Shown piece by piece: positions 34,758 to 44,622 of a DNA stretch of 64,000 bases (its first letter is position 1; every line of letters starts with the position of its first letter). Position numbers and translations under genes: made by a program. This stretch comes from Lichenostomus cassidix (lineage: Eukaryota > Chordata > Aves > Passeriformes > Meliphagidae). Under the pieces are notes generated by a model. It made no database searches, was not told the DNA's origin, and was given only the letters and a program-made list of their open reading frames with translations. The DNA lies in assembly GCA_008360975.2 (NCBI GenBank), contig CM039183.1, positions 12,613,762 through 12,677,761 of the forward strand. Reading direction: 5' to 3'.

Positions 34758-36654
34758 AAATGAGAAGGTTTTGCTGTCACATCATAGTGCAAACTAATGA
34801 CAGCCAAATAAGATGGCAGCCTCCTCATGAAAGTCAATTTTGATGTGAAGCCAAGTCCTAGTATCTCCTTTGCAGGGGTTTTCATTCTCCCTTAAGTGAT
34901 GTGTGTGTTTGTGTTCATGTCTGTGTGATGTGGCTGATGCTGGGAATGACTCTTCCTGTATGCAAAAAGTTCAGCAAATGTGCCTATTGACTTTAATCCA
35001 TACACAAATGCTAAAAATCCCTATTTGCTGGGTAATTTAATTCTTCCCTTATATTTCCGAGAATTGACCCCAACAATCTGAGCAGGTCTTTTGCCTTCAT
35101 TTTTTATTTGTTATTAAAAACCAAGAATAAAAAAATGAAACAAAAAGGTGTAATTTAACTCCAGAAGGGAGGAGAAAGAGAATTAAAAAAAAACCAAACG
35201 GTGTTTTCTTTAACTTTTCCTCTTGTTCTGTGAAAACAATACCCAACTTTCACGATCAGACAAAGAGCTCTCCTACTGCTGCCATAGCTGCTATTGAAAA
35301 GTTTCTGACATTTAGTAAAAAAATAAAGTTTTCCTAACAAGGAATCCTTGATACATTCCTAGCAGAATTAATGTAAAATGAAAAAAACATCTTCTAAAAA
35401 TACAACTTTAAAATCACTTGAGGAGAATGTGATTCTATTGCTGTAAATACAGAGGAAATATTGGAATGTTGTTTTCTGGCTTAAATTGATGATGTGGAGT
35501 AGAGCAGGTGGATATGGCAAGAAACAGAATGCAGATTTTCTTTTGGAAATCAAATATCAGTCAGCTTGTGCATGTGCTGCCTTCTCCCGTCAACGAAATA
35601 ATATGGAAAATTTAAGAGTTCTTGCTTAATTTATTAGTACTTAAATTTTATCCAGCCAGCCTAGTTGCAGGCCCCTGAATTATTTTAGTTTTTGTATTGA
35701 TTCTGGTCCCAGAAGAAGTATAGAGCTATAACAGAATGAAGCAAAAGATAAACTATTTCTATAGGCCATAAAGGTGAGGCCTTCAAACACAACCCTGTCT
35801 AATAATTCTGAATGTTAGGGGAAAAGAAAATCCCTCTGGGCAGGTCATTTACCTTACTGTTTCATCGAAGGATCATGTATTGCCTCCTTTAAAAGATATG
35901 ACTACTGGAATACCTGACCTGAAGGGATGAACAAGCGCAGGATTTCCTGGAATCTTTGATTTTAAGGCTAAAATAAGCTTTTTGATCTTCCAACAAGTGT
36001 GTGTGGGGGGCAAGATTATTTGTTTTAGAGGAAGACTTGAAAGAAAATAATCTCTGTGCTTTGTAAGTGACTCCTGTGCTGTGGTTCAAAATGTAATATA
36101 AATTTAGCTCTGTTGTGGATCCTGTCTGTTTCTCATTTAAGTTGCTTAACATTTTCTGGAAGAAAAAAAAAAAAAAAGGAAAAAGAAAAAAGTTCTACAT
36201 GTCTCTTGGAACCAAGCAATTACACTTTCTTTAGCAAGTTTATACTTTGATGCAGCATGGATGTCTGAGAGCACTTGTTTCCTCTGAGGATTCAATTTCA
36301 GGCAACACCACCTTATGCTCAGGCTGAAAACTTTACAGAAAAGTTTATTTTACTTAACTCATAATTAGGTATTTTACCTATCTGGGAATCACAGGGCTTC
36401 TGTTTAGAGTGTCTAATGGGTATCTTCTGCAGAAAGTTTTCCAGAGCAGGATCCGAGATGAATCTGAATAGATCTCATCAGTTATCCATCCATTAAATAC
36501 AAAGACCAATATTTTAATATAGGTGTCAAAGAGTAGCTATTAAAAAGCCTCTCTCCTTTCCTGGAGATGATACAGAGCCACATGCCACTTGTGGCCTGGA
36601 AAATTTGTTCTTACAAACAGATTGCTTTTATTATAATGCTAAATCTCAAAGCAG
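34758..36654. other. Gene-free stretch
   Basis: AT-rich unique sequence with an A15 run at 36163-36177 continuing as A-rich sequence to about 36192. No gene, RNA or mobile element recognised. Confidence 0.55.
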
Positions 36655-36728
36655 GAACCTTGATTTGTGGTGGAGACTTGTGTGTGCTTTTAACACCTGA
36701 GGGACCAGAAACTGTAAGTGGAAACAAG
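36655..36728 (+). other. Exon-like segment, weak acceptor
   Basis: 74 bases between a mediocre acceptor (ctaaatctcaaagcag) and a good donor (AACAAG|gtaagc). A second donor, AAACT|gtaagt, lies inside. Only the frame starting at the third base is open: 2 bases, 24 codons, ending on a codon boundary. This phase continues from the 18-nt segment at 25402. The product is not recognised. Confidence 0.15.
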
Positions 36729-37050
36729 GTAAGCATCTTTTTCTGATGCTTCAAACACATGAAGTCTTTGTTGGATCAGGTACCTCTTTCTTATTTTCCT
36801 TCCTCAATTAATGAAAGAGTAAGAATGCAAAATTAATAAAATCATCTCATTCTTTTAATTTGTAAACTTTCAGTTTGTCAACTGCATTGTAGGAGAACAT
36901 AAAATTCAGAGATATATTTCACACAAAAATAAGATTATCTTTGTTTTAATTACAGTACATTGAGTTTGGTGTGTTAAATGAAAGAATACTGTGCCTGCTA
37001 AGGTTGAATTTGAAAGAACCAAATGAAAGACATGGCTGAGAAGTCTTCTT

Positions 37051-37090
37051 CTATAAACATTCTATAAGCATACTATAAGCATTCTATAAG
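37051..37090 (+). repeat. 11-bp tandem repeat, about 3.6 units
   Basis: Units ctataaacatt, ctataagcata, ctataagcatt and a partial ctataag follow each other without gaps. It is a small minisatellite-like array 150 bases upstream of the LTR fragment. Confidence 0.9.
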
Positions 37091-37237
37091 AAAGAAGGAT
37101 ATTAAAAAAAAAAACCACTCTTTTATTTTCTTGAAGTTAGAAATATTCAGCCTTATAATGCTCCTAGAACACCCCAGTGAGTGACATTAAAGAGTACAGT
37201 GCCAAATATTTTTTAGACATAGCTGGAACTAAAGCCC

Positions 37238-37773
37238 AAGCACCCTGTGGAAGTGAGCCATGCTGGAGCAGTTCATGAAGAACTGCAGCCCATGGGAAGG
37301 ACTCACTCTGGAGAAGTTCATGGAGGATGGTTTTCCATGGGAGGGATCCCATGCTGGAACAGGAAAAGAGTGAGGAGTTCTGCCCCTGAGGAGAAAGGAG
37401 TGGCAGAGCTAGCAAGTGATGAACTGAGCACAACCCCCATTCCCTGACCTCCTGGGCCCCTGTGAGAGGAGGGATGGATAGAAGTCAGGAATAATGTTGA
37501 GCTTGGGAAGAAGGGAAGAGCGGAGGGAAGGGATTTTTAAGATGTGGATTCATTTCTCCTTACGCTACTCTAATATGATTGATAATAAATTCAATTAATT
37601 TCCCCAAGTCAAGTCTGTTTTTCCCTTGTGGATATTTGGTGAGTGATCTCTCCCTGACCTTATCTCGACCCACAAGCTTTTCATTGGTTTTTCTCTTCCC
37701 TGTCTGTTGAGAAGGCAAATCACAGAGAAGCTTTGGTCAGCACCTGGCATTCAGCCATGGTCAGCCCACCACA
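37238..37773 (+). mobile_element. Avian ERVL-like LTR fragment (5'-truncated)
   Basis: I recognise the pattern of a songbird-type ERVL long terminal repeat. A block of about 46-bp imperfect tandem units is built on tgctggagcagttcatgaag and catgggaaggactca (about 37258-37360). Then come a polyadenylation signal AATAAA (37584-37589), the U5-like landmarks aatttccccaagtcaag, gagtgatctctccctgacc and ttatctcgacccac, and an end at CCCACCACA. The usual LTR 5' end is missing, and no internal retroviral sequence follows, so it is a solo or truncated relic. It is diverged from the consensus I remember and has no coding capacity. The family name is from memory and unverified. Confidence 0.65.
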
Positions 37774-37820
37774 GTTATTCAGGGAATATAAGAATGATCT
37801 TGACCTTGACCTGAACACTT

Positions 37821-37900
37821 AAAAAACAAAAAAAAACCCCTAAAAAACCCAAACAAACCAACAAAATAACCCCAACAAAACAACAGCAACAAAAAAAAAC
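37821..37900. repeat. A/C-rich low-complexity tract
   Basis: A-runs interrupted by C, CC and CCCC (aaaaaacaaaaaaaaacccc and similar), just 47 bases after the LTR end. It may be a decayed poly(A) or simple repeat. Confidence 0.85.
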
Positions 37901-39308
37901 TTCCAAGGATTTCCACCTTGAATTAGTATTCAGTATTTGCATTCTACGTATCAGTCACAGAGCACTAGTACAAGAAAATTCCTCTTCCAAATGCTTCTTT
38001 GTTTTGGCATGTGGGTTTTCTGTCTTGTTTCCATTCCCAAATCAAAGGTACCACAGGCTGTAGGAGCAAGTCTGTTCACATGAGCTGTGGTTGAGGTCTG
38101 AGAGCTTTTTTGAGTAGTTGATAACAATAAGGATATAAAAGGCAACATTCAACCAGCTGGAAAGGAAGGAATGATGATACAAACTCATTAAAATTACATG
38201 TGGACAATGCTGCACTCTGAAATTTCTTCAATTTTTAAAGGAAAAGAAAGGTGTCAACAATGTTCTTTTAAATCCGAGAAATTGTGCTTTCTTGAAATAG
38301 AGGGAGAAATCTTCTGCAGGATTTGGGCCCCTAATAAAACACACCAATATGATTTTAAGTAATTAGGTGCTGTCATGAAAAACTAGAAATGGTTTCTGAG
38401 AGTTCATTCAATAATAATAATAGGAAAAGGTTAGACACTAATTTATTATAACACTAATATTTTAGAAATAGACAGGCCTACCTATAATTCTCTGTCAGAA
38501 CAAAAAACTTGTAACAGAAAATAACAAGCCTCTAAACTTCGACTTAGCTATCATAAATATAGTTACTCAGTCAAAGTTATACCTCATTTTACTCCACTGA
38601 CTTCAGGTGGATTTACTACATCGAAAATTAATTTGGGCTCATGGTTGATTTTTCATAGCCTAATGTGTTGGTATGAATTTATGAGATATAAAGAGAAGTC
38701 CTCACCAAACCATTGGAAGCAAATTAGGAATCAAACCTTTGTTTTCACATAACAGTCAACATTCAAACATTAATGTCACTGAAATGCCTTCAAGCTTGAT
38801 GGCTGATTCTCAGCCTGGATGTGAACAGCCAGCCAGGCATTTCCACAGAACATTTTCAAACGTCAGCTGCTTCCATTTATCAGAAATTGGAGTGACACTT
38901 CTTAACATTTTATGCAGAGTTAACCAAATGTTATGGAAATTACAGATGCCAGCCACCATGACAGGGTTCAACTCCAGGTTTCTGCTGAATCAATGAGCTG
39001 AAAACAGATTCTTCTGTAAAGTCATTTTAATTAATTTTATTAATCCATACACCTGGGGTTTGAGAAATAGAATGAATTTAGAATTAAATTTATTCCTCTT
39101 CCAAATTCTGAAAACATATGGATAGCATGGTAAAACTTTGCTCTTCAGCTGCAGGAGTTTGGAATATACTTCTGTTTTGTAATGTGAGATATTTAATTCT
39201 GAGACTGTATGTTGAGAAAAACAAAAGAGGCAAGTAATCCATGATCTCCCTCAGTTTCAGAAGGAGGTGGAGATAGTGGTATTTTTCTTTACCATATTTT
39301 CTTTTCAG
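37901..39308. other. Gene-free stretch
   Basis: A short (AAT)4 lies at about 38410-38421. Unique sequence otherwise. Short frames (for example plus 38739-38996) carry no domain. Confidence 0.55.
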
Positions 39309-39369
39309 TGTTAAGGAGCTGTTTAAGGTGATGGACTTGAAGCTTCAACGGGAATGTACATTATAGGAG
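39309..39369 (+). other. Exon-like segment, non-coding or terminal
   Basis: A strong acceptor (ccatattttcttttcag) and donor (AGGAG|gtaaga) bound 61 bases. Two frames stop early (TGT TAA in the first); the second frame runs 18 codons to a TAG. If transcribed it would more likely be a lncRNA exon than an internal coding exon. Confidence 0.22.
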
Positions 39370-40078
39370 GTAAGAACACCAACCACCAAAGTACATTTTT
39401 TTCTGCAAGTGCAAATTGACAGATTTTATTAAAAAAATGTTCTTTGTCACGTTACATAATCTGAGCAGTATGAGGCTAAACGTAATGTCTTGAAACATTT
39501 TTTTCTCTCACCATTACAGAGAAAGGAAGTGGTTGCTTTTACAAGGTGAAGTATTAAAATAAATTAATAGATCTAATATGTCTCAGTTTGTAGAAAGCTC
39601 TTTGACAAAGTTTCCCTTGATAGACTATTGTTAAAGTTCTCTAAATATGGGTGAGGTAATACATTATTAAGATGGATAAGGAACGGTTAGAAACCAGAGA
39701 TATGAATTAAAGGTATCTTTTATTCATAGGGGTTGGATAAAGAATGAAACCCCATTGGGCTCTAATTGTGTCAACACTGTTTAATACTTGCTTTAACATT
39801 TTCAAAAGAGCTGTACCATAGTCTTTCTTTATATCTCTGGGTGTTTCCTGAAGAAGCATAGCTCAGTGAACTGCAGCATTTATGGGTTTGAGCCAATAAA
39901 TGGGCTCCAGAGCAGTGGGTCAGACCACACAGGATTTTTTGCATCAGAGAAGTGAATATCTGCATGGATAGAATATAAACATTAACCTGCCAGAGCATTG
40001 CCAAACACTAGTACATGTGGAAGCAGAGAAAATGGTTAAAGTATGGGTAGAAAAATGTCCCAAAATGCACCAAAGCAG
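39370..40078. other. Gene-free stretch
   Basis: AT-rich unique sequence leading to the CR1 fragment. No gene recognised. Confidence 0.55.
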
Positions 40079-40230
40079 TAGTGAGTGAAATTACCATCCC
40101 TGGAAGTGTTTAAAACTATGTAAATGTGGTGCTTAGAGATGTGGTTTAGTGGTGCACTTGGCAGTGTTGGTTGGTGGTTGGACTCAATGTTCTTAGAGGT
40201 TCGATCCAGCCTCAGGGATTCTGTGATTCT
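40079..40230 (+). mobile_element. CR1 LINE, 3' end
   Basis: Matches the 3' untranslated end of avian CR1. It shows ccatccctggaagtgttt, tagagatgtggtttagtgg, ggttggactcaatgttctta and the tail attctgtgattct, which is the CR1 3' ATTCTRTG motif. About 150 bases remain, so it is a typical 5'-truncated copy without coding capacity. Confidence 0.92.
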
Positions 40231-42829
40231 AAAGCAACACTGGAGAGGTTTTACAAGCGCAAACAGGGCCAACATTTTCACATTTGGGTAGCTCTGCCAG
40301 CCTTGGGGGAAGGAGTTTTTGGTGCTGCCGTGTTGATGACAGGCTGACAAAGGGAAAACATCCTGTGCTGTCCTCTGTGGGCTCTCACAGGTGATGGTGT
40401 CCTTGCCATGCACAAGTGCTCAGACCAAGCTGTGGCTCCTAAAAGTGAAGCTGAGAGTTTGGATGGATGAGACCATGAGTGCTCAGCCTCCCACACAAAC
40501 CCTCCTAGAGTCAGCTGCAGTCTAAGCCACTGTCATACCTGGTCTGTCACAGAGCTGATTGAAACCCCAGTGAGGTCTGAAGACCACACCCTCTGGATTT
40601 GGTGGAGCTGGATCACGTTTCTCGTGACTGCCATAGCAGTTCCAGGCAGCTGCCTGTGTTTCCATGCTGAGCTACATAGGTAAAACAGATTTGAAAGGAG
40701 TGACTTTCAAAGAAAGGAGTGATTTTCACAGAGGGAAGACTGTGCACCAGCTTCTTTAAGACTGCAACAATTGCCTGACAGCTCTCATGAAAGCTTTCTA
40801 GATTTAATTTTTCTATCATTTCCTTAACAAAAAAAACTCCCTCTTTTTATGCAATGAGATTAGATATACCAGCTTTTCAGACAATTTACATTGCTGATGT
40901 TTATTCACGTGGTACACACTGGCAGTGCTTGAAAATCAAACCAGCAGTTGTGTTTGATCCACAGCAGTGTCTGAAAACAGTGTGTGCCATCTAAACTGGT
41001 ATATACAATCCCCAGGGGTGAGGTGATGTCTGAACTTTAGGGACACCATTACTTTTGCAGAGATTGTGACATGAATATTTTATGTGTGACTCGGGATTTT
41101 CTTTTTTTTTTTTTTTCACTCAAAAGAAAGTGAAGTGTAATTGGAATGCATGCTGTCAGATGAGTGACACCTACGGGGAAATTATAGCATGAGAATCAAA
41201 GTTTGAGACAGAGAAACACTGTATTTGACCAGAGAGGAAGAGATAACACTGTCATTAATATAATAGACAGGAGTTTTGGTACTTTGTACCAGCAGTGCTT
41301 TTGCACCTAAATGGGAGAGAAACAGCCACAGAGAGAAGAATTAATATCACTCTATCTCTGTAATTTTTCAAAAGTTTCTGACACTAAAAGTGGCAGGTCC
41401 CTTCTGGTTCAAGTATAACACAGATGTACAGAACAAAACACCAGAAGAAGAGAATTAAGTGACTGAGAATTTGATTGCATTTTGCTTTTCCATGTTTATG
41501 TTAAAAAAGTTTAAATTTCAAAAACTCTGAAGAAAGGCAATGTGATAACCAGGGACAGGATTACCTGGGGAAGTAGTTTGGATGGGCTAGATGTGGTAGA
41601 GACAGCAATATAACCATAGTGACCCAAAGCATTATTTTTTTCTGCTGTGTATTCATGACCAAACTTTTGGGATGAAATGTAAATGCAGTCTGTGTTGCTG
41701 ATTTTTTCCATTTCTCTGATGTCAGTGATATCATTGTAACTGAAAGGAAGCTAATCAACCTGAAACAGATGAAAATTAGCATTACAGTTGGGTTTCCTTA
41801 GCCACAATGTATATATGTGGACTCTCCACTGAATGCTGGTCCATTGTATCTCATGTCAGTAAGAGAAAAACAACAACAGAGCAGTGCACAGACTGTCCTC
41901 AGTTAGCTGTGTATTCCATGAGCAGAGCTTCTAGGGAAATATAGGGAATATGTGTTCCTTACTGCACATAATATCCTGACTGATTACTGAAACCAGAGGA
42001 ACTGGACTTGACCACACCAGATGGGAAGGACTGAACTGTGGTCTCCCTGGATAAAATCTTTAAAAATGGAGCTGATATTTAAATGGATGGGGTGAGGGAC
42101 AAAGCCATCTTCCCTTGGCTTTGTTTTAAAGCCTATTTTTAAGGCATTATGAGCTGGTTCATTTGGTGTTGCTTGAAAGATTAGTACAGGGAAAAAAAGC
42201 AGGACAGTTTGTGGACTTGGCTGGAATTTGTGTGGGGAAAATACTGAGTTAGTTAGTAACACTAAGAAGGAGAAATTTCTGCTCATGCCTGGATGTCTCC
42301 TTGGAGCTCCACAGTTAAAAATCAAACTCACTGAGGACTTGAAGCACTTCCAGAGTTAGACAGGAGTTGAATAATTTCTATGGAAGGAGGTTTTGGTAAT
42401 CTAAATTTCCATCCCAGCTGAGCAGCAAGCACAAGACATAAAGTCCAGCTCCTGTGAGGTGCTTTAATGCCCACTGGTTGCTACAGGAGTCAGACATCAA
42501 GGGATGTCAGCTCCAAAGTTCATGGTATCTAGCTAAACCAAAGAGTGTGAGTATTGTTACTGCATGTGAAGCAGCATTCTAGGCTAGATTTTATATCTGT
42601 GCTTGGAGCCCACAAGCTGTGTACAGTCCTGCCACCAGAAATGTTTAACCCACACACTGTTCTTTTAAAGGAAAATTAATGTTTTCTTTACATAGCAGCA
42701 GGGATTTCACAGTTGAAGGCTCAATAATGTATCCTTTAAAAATAGTACTTTATGCTTCATCTCCAAAACCTTTTGCTAACACTGGGCTCAGCCAGGCATT
42801 CCTCCAGGTATTGAACTCCTCTGACTATA
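40231..42829. other. Gene-free stretch
   Basis: A 19-bp imperfect tandem duplication lies at 40693-40730 (gaaaggagtgactttcaaa, then gaaaggagtgattttcaca), and a T15 run is within 41101-41116. No gene recognised. Confidence 0.55.
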
Positions 42830-42990
42830 GAGCAGCTTACAGAGATGGGAGCTGACTGGATCAGTCCCATCAGTCCTTACCCCTCCTGTGAAGTAAATTA
42901 TTATCATCTTGTTACAGACAGGGAGACAAATATAGACTGGGTTTGATGTGTGAGATTACAGCACTGGGTAACTGCTCACAAAATCAAGGC
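42830..42990 (+). mobile_element. Ancient MIR-like SINE relic
   Basis: The order of words follows the MIR core and L2-like tail as I remember it. Around 42887-42925 cctgtgaagtaaattattat leads to catcttgttacagacaggg. Further on come gattacagcactgggtaact and aaatcaagg, in the places of the MIR 'cacacagctagtaagtggcagagc' part. Divergence is high, as expected for a family older than the bird-mammal split. A database search is needed to be sure. Confidence 0.45.
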
Positions 42991-44536
42991 CATATTTTGA
43001 AACAGATTCTATTCCTTCACTGAGATTACAATTTTGCCAACGCAGTGTCCTGTGAAAAAGGAATTAACTGATAGTCTGGCTGTGATCTGTACTTTACTGG
43101 GATTAATATAAATTAATTCTGTCTTTGTACTGAGGTGCAAAAATTATTAAACTCATTAAGAATGTAACATTATCAAGATCCCAATGGATAACACACATTT
43201 TCAAGAGCAAACCTTTACAATACATTTGTTTCAATGAAAGAAAGGATGTTCTTTCTCTGTAGTTATGTTTTGCTTATTACTTTTTTAGAAGAAAAAGTGT
43301 GACATTTAAGAGATTAAAGCCTCTTCATGACAAAAATATACTTAGAAGTTGTCTCCCAGCAATATTGTTTCTGCAAAGTTAGAACTCTTTGACCTTTCTG
43401 GATAGAATAAAATTGCTGTTAAGTTGATTGCTATGACTTTGCTAAAAGAGCAGTCCTTAATTTGCAAGCTTTTTGGAAAATTTTGTGTTTTGAACTCTTC
43501 ACAATCTGAACATTCTTACTTCTAGAAATAAGAAATAAAGCATACTCATGGCATATTTCTACTTCTCTCACTCATATGAACCATAGCTGTTCTACACACA
43601 ATCATCTCAGTTTTACTGGGACTAAGACTGGCAAAGGTGGGCTTGTGACCTCATATATTGATCCTCATTGTGGAGAGGATAAATAAATACCAATTTCAAA
43701 ATTACTAGCATTCGAAAAATTACTCTGCTCAGAAATTAAAAGTATCATATGTCAGCTGACTCTTGATGAAGAGTTATATGATCATTTTTAATATGGAAGC
43801 CTATGAAGTTACACTTATTATCTTAAATATTTACCCTGATATCCCACAGACACAGACCTGACTCTCACTGGAAGGCTCTCTCTGAATGCAGTTCATGGGG
43901 CTGTCTTGGCAATTCTTTGAGCTGTGTTTCCTCAACCACATTAGGACAGGGGCTCAGGGGCTTCAGGGGCTCTTCAGGCTGAAGTTGTGCCCAGATTTTT
44001 GGCTAGAATGCAAATCTATCCTGTTGGTAACTCCACATCCAACCTACAGCCTTTCTGTGGGTCTTCCCTGTGGTGTCAGCACACAAGGCTGGGATTTGAG
44101 AACAGCCACATTTCTTCCAGAGCTGACAATGAGCAGCAGCGTGCTGTGGCTCTGCTAAGGGTTTCCAAACTTAATGACCTTAAAAACTGTGTCTTAATCT
44201 GAGCTTTCTTAGCTTCAACATACAGCTGGAATTCCCATCCATGATTTTATACAACATTCCCTTGAGATCATGGAAGTGGTTAGCATTCACAGCATCCTGT
44301 AACAAGGGTTTCTACCAGTTTAACTATGTGTTTTTTTTAAGATTCACCCTTTAAGTGTGAACTGTCTTCCTGGCAGCTTCATTTAATGAACTGTAGTTAA
44401 TCCATTAGGAAAGAAAATAAACAGAAAGTTTATTGGGACATTTATGGGTTTACATGCCTTTGTCACATATTTGATCTTTGCCAGGCTGAAGAGTCCTGGT
44501 CTGCACATTAATTTTTATATAGAAAATACTCCTCAC
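42991..44536. other. Gene-free stretch
   Basis: No gene recognised. At about 43945-43980 the words ggggctca, ggggcttca and ggggctcttca repeat imperfectly. Overlapping plus frames at 43886-44202 have no domain. Confidence 0.55.
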
Positions 44537-44572
44537 CTGTGATCTTCGTTCTTCTATGAACATATTTCAGTT
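44537..44572 (-). other. Candidate 36-nt microexon, minus strand
   Basis: On the minus strand an acceptor (tttatttacctcatctcag) is followed 36 bases later by a donor (ATCACAG|gtgagg). The length is divisible by three. One of the three frames is open for 11 codons. No product is recognised. Confidence 0.2.
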
Positions 44573-44591
44573 CTGAGATGAGGTAAATAAA

Positions 44592-44622
44592 ACTGCATAT
44601 GCAGTATCTTGGTGCAAGATAC
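44592..44622. other. Overlapping 14-bp palindrome and 8-bp-stem hairpin
   Basis: Actgcatatgcagt (44592-44605) is a perfect palindrome. Overlapping its last two bases, gtatcttg (44604-44611) pairs with caagatac (44615-44622) across a GTG loop. Both inverted repeats are exact. The 31-base stretch could fold as a compound cruciform. Confidence 0.8.

Noticed and set aside
40199..40210. tRNA B-box-like ggttcgatcc
   Set aside because: It lies in the CR1 3' tail where this wording is part of the element, and there is no A box or cloverleaf upstream.
42728..42738. U12-type donor-like gtatccttt
   Set aside because: The 9-mer is expected about once by chance in both strands of the window, and no TTCCTTAAC branch site with an acceptor was seen downstream.
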